Source: Micractinium sp. NFX-FRZ
Taxonomy: Eukaryota > Chlorophyta > Trebouxiophyceae > Chlorellales > Chlorellaceae
Direction of reading: 5' to 3'
Length of the DNA stretch: 63,101 nucleotides
NCBI GenBank assembly: GCA_029339195.1
Contig: JAPTJF010000328.1
Location: 1 to 63,101, forward strand
Positions 54,683 to 63,101 of this stretch are shown here, in pieces. Each line of letters begins with the position of its first letter. The stretch's first letter is position 1. The notes under the pieces are model-generated. The model ran no database searches. It was not told the DNA's origin and saw nothing but the letters and a program-made list of their open reading frames with translations. The position numbers and the translations under genes are program-made.

Positions 54683-57600
54683 TCACTCGCCGCCGTGCCC
54701 GCTGTGCCGCCGCCACCAGTTCTTGCGCCGCTCCCGCCGCCGCCGCTCCCGCTCCTCCTCCTCCGCCGCCTGCCGCCGCCCCTCCTCGCTCTGCCCTCCC
54801 TCACCCAGGTCCCACCCCCCGCTACCGCCGCCCAGCAGCACGGCCAGCGGGTCCTCCCCCGCCACGCCCCCGCTGCCGCTGCCGCCGCCGCCGGGGACGG
54901 CAAAGGCGCCCTCTGCAGGCTCGCCGCCGTGCAGCGTGGCTCGCAGCTGGGCGGCTGCCTCTGCTGCCTGTGTAGCCGGCGGCGCGTCCGTGATCACCAG
55001 CCCACCGTCCCGCTTGATGGCGGCCAGGCTGCCGCCGCCGGCCGCCGCCGACACTCCCGCTGCAGCCGCCGAGCCGTACTCCTCGCGGTAGCTGCGGGGC
55101 GCTGCCGGGCGCAGGCCCTCCAGCCCCCGGCCGGTGGAGACGGCACTGGTGGGGCCCCCGCCCTGCTCAATCTCCCCCAACACCTCCTCTCGGCTGCGCA
55201 GCACCTGCGCCAGGCGCTCGTCGGCACGCTCGTTGCCTGCGGGTGGGGAGCAGGAAAGACGGAGGGGGAGGAGAGGGCAGGTGGGTCGGCCGCTGTGCAG
55301 CGCCTGCGCCGGCCGCTCGACAGCGTGCTCTGCGTGGCTGTCGGGGAGAAGAGAGGGAAGGGGGGAAAGGCAAAGGAAACCCGGTTGGGTTAAGGGGCAC
55401 AACAGCCAGGGGCCAGAACGCATGCGCCGTACAAGCAGGGGTGCAGGAGGGCGGCAGTACAAGGCAACGCAAGGGGCGCAGAAGCTTGCGCCACCAAGGC
55501 GCATTGCTTCAGCAGCTGTGGAGCGTGGGGTGGTGCAGCCAGCAGCAGCGAGGACTGGGCAGGGCCGCACACGCAGGCCTTGTACCGCTGGCACCCCCCG
55601 TGCACCCCACCTCTCCCATGCCCCTATGCACGCACTCGCTCTTATGCACCACCAGTCCCGTCACCACAGGTGGCCGCAACAAGCAAATCAACCGCACTCA
55701 CCACAACCAGCCACCCAACCTCACAAACACCATTTTACGCCACCCCACCCCAAACTATCGTGTCCACTCAACACCCCTCAGCACTCACCCTTCCATCCAA
55801 TGACTGGGCCTCAACCCCCTCGCATTGCCCCACCCCACCCCACGCACCCCTCTCCCACTGCGCCCCACCCAGACGCGACGACATCCAACTCACTTCTGTC
55901 CACCACCCGCCCCGCCTTGGCCGCCGCCAGCTCCTGCCGCAGGTGCTCAATCCGGGCCAGGCGGTTGGCCTCGCTCACGACGCGCGGCCGGCTGCCGTCC
56001 TCGTTCAGCTCAGTGGGCTGGCGCTCAAAGCGCAGCAGGGGGTGGTCGGGGTCCTGTCACATGGATGGAGGGAGGGATGGTTGGGGGAAGGGGGGAAGTG
56101 GTGGTGAGGTGGCGAGGGGGGGCAGGGGTGTACCACGGTTGAGCTCTGTGTGCTGCCGCTTGTACCGGACGCAGCGGCAGGGAGTGGAGGCCTACCAGGG
56201 ACCAGTGTGAAAGTGAGGGGAGAGCTGCGGGCAGGCTGAGCTGGCAGGCCGGGGACCAGGTGGTGGCAGAGGGCCGGTGCCTCTCCTACCCCCATCCTGC
56301 ACATAGCACCCGCTTCAACTTCCGCTTGGCACACGCCCAACCCGGGCGTGAGCGTCTGACAGCCTAGCCCGCCCCACCTCTCCACTGCCACGCGGCTGGA
56401 TCTCCCCGCCCCGCCCCACTCACCCGTGAGCGCAAGATCGCCGCAATCTCCCCGCCCAGCGCAGTGCGCAGGCTCACAAGCCGCTGTGTGCAGTCCATGC
56501 CCTGCACCCAGCAGGCAGGCAGGCAGGCAGGCAGGCGTGTGGGTGCTGCTCAGGTTGGTCGGGGCGGGGGTAGCCACCCTCCCTGCCACCCGGCAGCTCG
56601 CTACAGGCGGGCCGCAGCTGTGCCTGCCGCCGCAAATGGTGCATTTGCATGCCACCCCTGTGCAGCACCCCTGGCCTGCGAAAGGACTGGCGCGTGCCAC
56701 ATGAGCTAGGCCACTCGGCTGCAGCGCCGCCTTCCAGCTAGGGTAGCAAATCTTGACTCCTGCCAGCAGTAACGGCCCGCTAGCGTGCGCCCCAAACCTG
56801 CCAGCTGGCATGCAGTGCACGCAGCTCCCAGCTTCCGGTGCAGGATATCACAGATGGTGTCCAGATGCACCGCTGCTGGCTCCCCGTGGACTTGCAATGC
56901 GATTGGACCAGGAACCCCGCACAATGTCAGGTGGCTGGCACAGCAAGAGCTCGCCTGCTTGTAGGAGCCCACCACGTATCCGGTTTTGAACACCTCGCCG
57001 CACAGCAGCAGGCGCAGCACCGCAAAGCTCACGCGGCTCATGCGGGCCATCTGCCTGCACGCATGGGTGGGCAGGGGCCGCACATGATGATGGCACATGG
57101 TGGCACAGCAAACCTCATGCGCGGGTGCCGGTGGGCTGCCTGCGGACCAGTAGCACACTTGACGGCAGATGATTTCACTTCACAGCAACACCCACGCACC
57201 TCCTGACGGCGAGCTGCCTGCGGTCAGGTGGCAGGTAGTGGCACCGTACGCAGCAACGGGCAGCGGTGGGCAGGGCACCAACCTGGTGGCAGATGTGGGA
57301 GGGGCCACAGACTGCCGCCCGCTGCCTGCTGCCCCTGCCTCGCAGCCTGCTGCACCATCTCTGCCACGGGCATGCATGTGCTCCTCCCCCGCCTGGCCGA
57401 GCTGACCTGGGTGTGCCTTGCCCACGCGCCCCTGAACCCACAGCATGAGGCCCACTCACTTGGGTTTGCCCAGACGCCCTAGCAGCCAGAAGACTCCGCC
57501 CGCCGGGAGGAAGGAGTAGGAGTAGGGGCGGAGGTCCGTGGCGCTGCAGGCGCGGCGGGCATGTGGGGCAGGGTGTGTGAGAGGATGAAGTCCAGGCATC

Positions 57601-58365
57601 ATATCATAAAGCCGGGGGGCGGCACCCTCCTGCCCGCCTTCAAAACAAGATGGCGTCTCCAGGCTGGGGCAGGCCAACCCTGCCCTGCCCACCGCGCCTG
57701 CAGTGCCGTGCGCGCCTCCACCCGCACAGCCGCCAACCCAGACCGCCAAAGCCCACACCCACCTGGCAATGCAGCGTCGCCCCACCCACGCCCACTCCTA
57801 CTCAGTGCATTGCCCCAATCCCCCTGTCAGCTGCACCCCAGCCAATCACCCAGCATGCCGCCCGCGCCCCCCTGTGCACCACCCAGCCACGCCTTCTCTA
57901 TTGATACACGAAACGCAAGCACACACAAGCCACACCTCCACGTCACACCTCCACATCACACCCACCATGCCTGCAGCGCCGCTTTGTCCTCTTCTGTGTA
58001 CTCGTACGCATATACCTTACGCACCTCTGCGTATTGCTGCAGGGCGGCGGACGAGTCGTGGAAAGAGGGAAAGGAGGCGCATTAGGTGGAGTTCCCAGGA
58101 CCGACCATGTGTCAGTCGGCATTCCAACCCGCGGTTATGGCACCAGTTGGGGCAGGCACGTCGCGCAGGCAGGGTGCAGCACAAGCCTTCAGAGGTTGCA
58201 AGCAAGAGAGCAGCGGCGTGCGTGGGGGGCAGCGCAAAGTGAGCAAGACGGGCGTGGAATTGCAAGTGCAGCGTGGCGCGGCCCCACCTTCATGACCGCC
58301 GCAAGCAATTTCACATCTTCACCGCCAGAGGACATACTCTTGAAGGCCTGTCCAATCGTCGCCAT
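54683..58365 (-). CDS. Conserved-looking protein of unknown function (7 exons)
   Basis: Exons in reading order: 58365-58288, 58036-57966, 57543-57460, 57054-56955, 56501-56424, 56053-55894, 55236-54683; 374 aa. I do not recognise the family. The N-terminal half is ordered-looking: MATIGQAFKSMSSGGEDVKL, QYAEVRKVYAYEYTEED, then weakly hydrophobic SYSFLPAGGVFWLLGRLG and RVSFAVLRLLLCGEVFKTGY. Next comes a helical, charged middle (QRLVSLRTALGGEIAAILRS; ANRLARIEHLRQELAAAKAG; ADERLAQVLRSREEVLGEIE), likely coiled coil. The C-terminal third is Gly/Ala-rich and ends in a Glu/Arg run (EEEERERRRRERRKNWWRR). The fourth intron starts with GC (CAG then GCGAGC at 56954); no in-phase GT alternative exists nearby. 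The last intron contains a copy of the start of the last exon. Membrane or organelle localisation cannot be decided. Confidence 0.72.
55186..55350 (-). repeat. Duplicated acceptor-side exon edge in the gene at 54683-58365
   Basis: The start of the last exon (55188-55236, NERADERLAQVLRSRE) has a decayed copy at about 55290-55340 in the intron before it (minus-strand reading EHAVERPAQALHSG). The spacing is about 105 bp. Confidence 0.7.
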
Positions 58366-58750
58366 GGCTTCCTCTCCCTTGTCTCTCCAGTGCAGGGGTG
58401 CTCAGGCAGCAACGGCGGCGAGGCGGTGGCGGCAGACGGCGGCAGAGAACCCTGCCAACCAGCCGGTTGTGCGGGCGGCAGCGAGCTTCCGATCGGCGTG
58501 TGACCTCCAGCCGCAGCGCTGCTGAAGCGCAGAGAGAAAAGCAAAGGTGCCTGAAGGGAACAGCAATCGTGCCGGCACCTCCTTTGCGGTGCAACGGCGC
58601 AAATATGGTATTGTGGTGGATGCAGGATGCAAATAAACAGCTCGTTGGAGGCTTCCATGCAGAAGAACGAGGCAAGCGTGCTGAGGGTTTGGCTGCAGGC
58701 AGTCAACCGGTTCTGCTCGGGAAATGCACTTTGCCAATTGGCTGCATCCC
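58366..58750. promoter_or_regulatory. Divergent promoter region, unknown protein / WD40
   Basis: 385 bp between divergent starts. No TATA box seen with confidence. Confidence 0.35.
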
Positions 58751-59599
58751 ATGTCTGCTCTTGAACGGCTCAAGGCTCGGAGAGCGGGTAAGTGGTTGTG
58801 TGGACCGCCCGTCTGCCCACCTGCAGCCTCCCTGGGCCTGTCTGACACTCCGTTCAGCGCGTGGATTGCCTGGTTGTTGCTGCCGCTGCTGCAGGCGGAA
58901 GCCTTGCGGCACCAGCGCGTGTCTCTGCTGCCACTGCCCATACCGCCGCCGATGCCTTCCTCGCAGCTTTCGACAGCCCAGCTGCGCAGCAAGGGGCTGC
59001 ACTGGCTCCTTGTTCCAGTGCCAATTTGACCTGCCCTCAAGCTCAGACAGCCACCTGCCCAGCTGCTGATCCCACCCGCTTGTGGCAGCACGAGCAGCCA
59101 CCCGCCGGCTCCACTCCACAGCAGCCCGGCGCCGTAGCTGCTAGTGCCTGCTGCTGGCAGCAGCAGCAGCCGCCAGCGCTGGCAGCGACGGTCAATCTGT
59201 CTGAACGCAACCTCTTGTGCGCCAGCGTTGACTGGGGGCGGCAGGAAGCCGTGCTGGGCAGCGCCGACCACGCAGCTTACGGCATCGACTTGCAGCGGGG
59301 CGACCGGAGCCGCACGCTCTACAGCAAGCGGGCGGGGCACGCCGAGTGGGTGACTGCAGTGGCGCACCTGCCAGGGGGTGGCCGGGTGGTGACAGGCGGG
59401 CAGGACTCCGCAATCTGGCTGTGGGGCCCGTCGGGCAGCGGCGGCGGCGGCACCCGGGCCGCGGCAGCGGCAGCTGCTGTGCGACTGGAGGGGCATGCAG
59501 GACCCATTTCTCAGCTCGCAGCGCTGCCGGCGGCGGCTGGCGCAGCACCCACCTTTGTGAGCGCCAGCTATGATAAGAAGCTCATCGTCTGGGCCTGTG

Positions 59600-59670
<71 letters not shown>

Positions 59671-60411
59671 GGGAGCGGCAGCCTTGGTGCCCGGCAGCAG
59701 CGGGTGCTGGCAGGGCACCGGGCGCCCGTGCTTGAGCTGCGGGTGGCCGGCGGCGGTGGCCAGCCTTTGGCTGCCTCTGGCGACCGGGATGGCGCGGTGG
59801 TATGCTGGGATCTTAAGGCGGGGGCGCAGCTTGGGAAGACGCTGCGTGCCCACACAGGGCACTGCACAGCGCTCGAGTGGTGGTGCGGCGGGAGCGGCGA
59901 CACAAGCAGCGGCGCAGAAGAGAGTGCAGCGCCCCTGTTGCTGACGGGCGGCCAGGATGGCTGCGTGCGAGCATGGGACACCAGGCAGGGGCAGGCGACG
60001 GTTTCAATGGCGGCGGCGCATGCGGGCCCGGCTGGCCGTGGCGCAGTGGGAAGCATCGCTGCCGGCCTGCCGGGCAGCGCCGCCGCCCTGGTGGTGTCGG
60101 CGGGCGCTGATGGCAGGGTGTGTGGGCTGGACAGCCGGCGCAGCCTGGAGCCAGCCTGGGAGGCTCAGCTCCCGGACTTCCCATACTGTCTGGCCACTGC
60201 AGGAGGCACGCTGTTTGTGGGTTGCAGCGACGGCAGCATTGTGGCACTGGATGCAGCCAGCGGTGCCCGTTGCTGGACCCTGGCTGCCAGCTTCTCGGCA
60301 GTACGCACCCTGCACGCCAGCACAGAGGCGCGGCTGCTGCTGGCTGGCTGCGACGACGGCAGCGCCCGCTTGTACAGACCTGGCGGGGGCAGTGGTACCG
60401 TGGACATGTAA
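58751..60411 (+). CDS. WD40-repeat protein with polyserine insert (2 exons)
   Basis: Exons 58751-58787 and 58895-60411; 517 aa. After an Ala/Gln/Pro-rich N-terminus, about seven WD40 blades can be read: HAEWVTAVAHLPGGGRVVTG...IWLWG; HAGPISQLAALP...LIVWA; HRAPVLELRVAGGG...VVCWD; HTGHCTALEWW...CVRAWD; a blade ending RVCGLD; YCLATAGGTLFVGCSDGSIV; and RTLHASTEARLLLAGCDDGS. Such propellers are scaffolds, and the lack of extra domains prevents naming a complex. A run of about 22 serines from a (CAG)23 tract lies between blades 2 and 3, in a loop position. The stop codon TAA is part of a TGTAA string (60407-60411). Confidence 0.85.
59601..59669 (+). repeat. (CAG)23 trinucleotide repeat in the WD40 coding sequence
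   Basis: 69 bp of uninterrupted CAG, read in the AGC frame as serine. Uninterrupted length predicts instability and length polymorphism. Confidence 0.97.
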
Positions 60412-60736
60412 TATGAGTCATGATATGAGTTTGATGCCAGCAGAAGGCGGGAGAGAGCAAAGTGGAACCCGTGTGGCGCGCCGGCAGAGGTGGCGGTAGT
60501 GCGGGGCGGCTAGCGGCAGCAGCAGACCTGCGATGTCCACGTTTCAATTCTGCCATGATGACGGGTGCCAGCAAGTCGTGCAACATCAGGATGCATGCAT
60601 CAGGGACCCCAGGCTGCGAGCCCAGGTTGCTGATATGCTGTCGCTCTTGGCACTGGCCATGGGCATGCGGCGGCATCCTGCGACCCGCCAGCAAGGCAGA
60701 TGGTCCTGGCGCTGCTGTTGATGAGGTGATGGTGTT

Positions 60737-61380
60737 TTTCGCATTCGGGCCTGGTCACAGCTACGCTGGCGGAGGGACTACTGGAGTGTGGGGTGAGTGC
60801 GCAGGGGGCGACACGCGCGGTTGGGCGGGTGCTGAATGCTGCACTTTCGAGCACTGAGAACATCTGGAAAACGAGAGGCAAGCTCCTGAAAGAGTTGGAA
60901 AGGGCTGACCCCGGCTGACAGGCCCCTCCAAGGGGGTGGGTCGGCAGTCTGGCAGCGGCGGCATTAGGGCATTAGCCGCCGCCAGCCAGGCTGTCGCGTA
61001 TCACCCCCCAGTCACCCAAGCGTGTCACCTTCTTCTTCAGCCTGGGAGGTGACTGTGTACCCGGTGGTGGTTTCGCATTCGGGCCTGGTCACAGCTACGC
61101 TGGCGGAGGGACTACTGGAGTGTGGGGTGAGTGCGCAGGGGGCGACACGCGCGGTTGGGCGGGTGCTGAATGCTGCAGTTTCGAGCACTGAGAACATCTG
61201 GAAAACGAGAGGCAAGCTCCTGAAAGAGTTGGAAAGGGCTGACCCCGGCTGACAGGCCCCTCCAAGGGGGTGGGTCGGCAGTCTGGCAGCGGCGGCATTA
61301 GCCGCCGCCAGCCAGGCTGTCGCGTATCACCCCCCAGTCACCCAAGCGTGTCACCTTCTTCTTCTTCTTCTTCTTCTTCT
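60737..61380. repeat. Tandem direct repeat, period 334 bp, two copies
   Basis: Copy 1 runs from about 60737 to 61040 and copy 2 from about 61071 to 61380, almost identical. Copy 1 has an extra GGGCATTA-type insertion near 60967, and the terminal TTC run is longer in copy 2 (about 11 units against 3). Each copy contains an inverted GCGGCGGC...GCCGCCGC near the end. Both keep the same plus-strand reading, SGLVTATLAEGLLECGVSAQ through STENIWKTRGKLLKELERAD. It may be a fragment of a mobile element or of a duplicated gene. Confidence 0.9.
61022..61252 (+). CDS. Small open frame shared by both 334-bp repeat copies (uncertain)
   Basis: An ATG-started frame of 76 codons in the second repeat copy. 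The last roughly 57 codons are repeated in copy 1 (about 60745-60918) with one substitution seen (ALSSTEN for AVSSTEN), so the reading has been kept or the duplication is recent. The sequence is helical and charged, with no known domain. It could be a remnant exon or part of a transposon protein. Confidence 0.25.
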   Translation: MSPSSSAWEVTVYPVVVSHSGLVTATLAEGLLECGVSAQGATRAVGRVLNAAVSSTENIWKTRGKLLKELERADPG

Positions 61381-61995
61381 TCTTCTTGAAGCTCGACTGG
61401 TCCCCTCGTGCTGGCAGTTGAGTTGTTGTGGTGTGTCAGCAAGCGAGGCTGTCGACGGCAAGCCCCCGCCATCGGCGCGCGGGTAATACCACGCGCTGAG
61501 TTTGCGACCGCAGTCGGTAACTTCACACCTAGTGCACCACCGGTGTCGGCGGCTATCCTTCTTGGGCTGACGGCGCGGCTGCAGCGTTTGCAGTACCATC
61601 CGAGCCAGCTGCAGTTTGCTGGTGCTGCAGGCTGGCCGGCTGACAACCAGGGTGCCTTTGCTTACCACACAACAGCTGTAGACATTGCCAACAAATTGCC
61701 TTTGCTTACCGCCCACCCTCTCTCGGCCACCCCGCAGAGTCCCCAAACTTGAAGCTCGCAGGATGGCGACTACTTCAATGAATGCCAGGTGAAACATCCG
61801 ACTGACGGCGCTGCTCCAGTTGCATCCTGCGCCGCGCCGCACCAGCGCTGCCCTGCGCCCTCCGCCGTCCCACGCTGCCGTCACATGTTGCCGCCGCTGC
61901 GCTGCCATTGCACGTGCAGGAACCGGCAACGTGGCGGTGCAAAGGAGGGAGGTGGCGGGAAGAGGTTCGTGCCTGCCCCAAGCACTGCCAAGAAC

Positions 61996-63101
61996 ATGCT
62001 GGCGCTGCAGTCCTCCTCGTTCTGGGCGCTCGCCACCGTGCTCGTGTCTGCCACCCTGCTCCTGGCTGCGGTGCACACACCCACCGCCCGCGCCGCCCGC
62101 GATGTCAAGCAAGTCGAGCCGGCGGCCCCTGTGCCGGGCGCACTCGAGGCCAGCGTTTCGTTGGCCGCTGATGCCGCCTCCCAAGAGCCAGCACTTGCTC
62201 AGCAGCCGGAGGCGTTGCCAGACGCACCAGCGCAGCAGGCAGAGCAGGGGCCGGCGGATGCTGCGGCATTGGAGGAGGACCCAGCTGGCACCTGCCCCGA
62301 GGACTGCAACACGACCTACGACTGGGGCACCTGCCGTGGGGGGCGCTGCAAGTGCAGGCTTGGGCATGGCGGGCCCACCTGCTCGTTCTCTCTGGACGCG
62401 GTGTTTCACGGACGGCCCGTCTTTGACCTCACCCCTGAGCATGGCCTTAGGGCTGAGGACTTGCAGGTGAGTGGGCAGCTGGGTGTGCTTGTGGGAGGGG
62501 TGGAGGGAGGGGTGCTGCAGGAGGCTGGGCGGGCTGGGGTGAGGAGCACTGCGGGCAGGCGGGTGGGCGGGTGTAAGCAAGGGGATCTGCATGTGGCTTG
62601 CTGGGTGGGCGGGCCTTGCGGAAGGCAGCTGCAGGCGGGGTTAGGGGCTGGGCTGGTGGAGGGGCGCAGCAGGTGGGTGACGTGGGGGCGGGCTTGAGGG
62701 GTGATGGTTGTGAAGCAGGCAAGGGGTGCTGGAGCTAATGCTGGCGGTTGGCGTGCACACCTGCCGCCTCCATCCAGGCAGGCCATGGGTGCTGGCGATG
62801 GATGTGGGCCGGCGCTGCTGTGACCAGCCAGGCGAGGCGGGAAGCTTTGCGCTGTGGGCGCAACCGCCTGCCCGCCCTGCCGTGCCGGCCCATCCCTCCC
62901 AATGCCCTCCCTTCCTTCATGCCTCCTCCTGCAGGGCTGGTCCCCGGAGGCTTCGGTGTATGAGGCGCTCCTGGAGGAGGTGGATGCGGTGACCGTGGTC
63001 GAAGTGGGCGTGTGGAAAGGTGCGTGAAGATGTTGGGTGCTCCAGGCACTGCAGCAATGAAGATGTTGGGTGCTCCAGGCACTGCAGCAATGAAGATGTT
63101 G
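61996..63101 (+). CDS. Signal-anchored protein with EGF-like motif and methyltransferase-like motif (partial, 3' end beyond window)
   Basis: Exon 1 is 61996-62466 and exon 2 is 62935-63019, then a donor AAAG/GTGCGT leads out of the window. The N-terminus has a single hydrophobic segment (SSFWALATVLVSATLLLAA), a signal anchor or signal peptide, then an Ala/Gln/Pro-rich stretch. An EGF-like Cys cluster follows, CPEDCNTTYDWGTCRGGRCKCRLGHGGPTC. Exon 2 reads SPEASVYEALLEEVDAVTVVEVGVWKG if the final G is completed after the intron; VVEVGVWKG resembles motif I (SAM binding) of class I methyltransferases of the cephalosporin-hydroxylase/Methyltransf_24 type. A secretory-pathway methyltransferase is inferred from this short stretch. 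The start could lie upstream in frame (61885 or 61789). Confidence 0.65.
63026..63101 (+). repeat. 33-bp tandem repeat at the window end
   Basis: Two full copies of GAAGATGTTGGGTGCTCCAG... (33 bp, starting 63026 and 63059) and the start of a third (63092), directly after the donor of the last gene. Each unit contains CACTGCAG, a possible acceptor. The array continues beyond the window. Confidence 0.95.

Larger units (their letters stand above)
60412..61995. other. Intergenic region around the tandem repeat
   Basis: Outside the 334-bp repeats, 60412-60736 and 61381-61995 show no assignable gene. In-frame ATGs at 61789 and 61885 could extend the next gene upstream. Confidence 0.4.

Overview
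The window is nuclear DNA of a green alga, most likely a Chlorella-type trebouxiophyte. The evidence is high GC, genes cut into many short exons with GT-AG (and unusually many GC-AG) introns, TGTAA poly(A) signals downstream of several stops, long Ala/Gln/Ser runs written in CAG/GCA codons, and plant/algal families (RWP-RK, GT64/GINT1-like, ATG7, PAN/CAP wall proteins). Species is inference. Gene models were spliced by hand: joins were accepted only when the reading phase matched and, where possible, the family sequence ran through. About 99 introns were placed in 16 models.

Layout: 1-533 possible exon end of an upstream gene; IMP3 (+, 534-2159); LYR-ApaG fusion (-, 2665-6038) divergent from DPH2 (+, 6424-9151); secreted NodB-LysM polysaccharide deacetylase (-, 10099-13032) divergent from a secreted PAN-CAP protein (+, 13408-16321); its tandem paralogue with three PAN-like modules (+, 17502-19176); RWP-RK factor (-, 19988-22172) divergent from a GINT1-like GT64 glycosyltransferase (+, 22388-27110); MYND protein (+, 27488-30268); a second GINT1-like GT64 gene (-, 31330-39088, 19 exons); C2H2 zinc-finger protein (+, 40388-42563); secreted proline-rich Cys-module protein (-, 43531-48282); ATG7 (+, 49398-54405) with a tRNA-Val(CAC) gene in its last intron; membrane-like protein of unknown function (-, 54683-58365) divergent from a seven-blade WD40 protein (+, 58751-60411); a 334-bp tandem repeat; and the 5' part of an EGF-plus-methyltransferase-like gene (+, 61996 to beyond the end).

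Themes: housekeeping (ribosome biogenesis, diphthamide, autophagy) is mixed with cell-surface genes (deacetylase, PAN/CAP proteins, proline-rich protein, two sphingolipid/wall GT64 enzymes). The most unusual signal is in the gene structure. Introns of at least five unrelated genes carry degenerate tandem copies of the neighbouring exon edges, including their splice sites, and six introns begin with GC. This points to local tandem duplication across splice junctions as an active way of lengthening or making introns in this genome.
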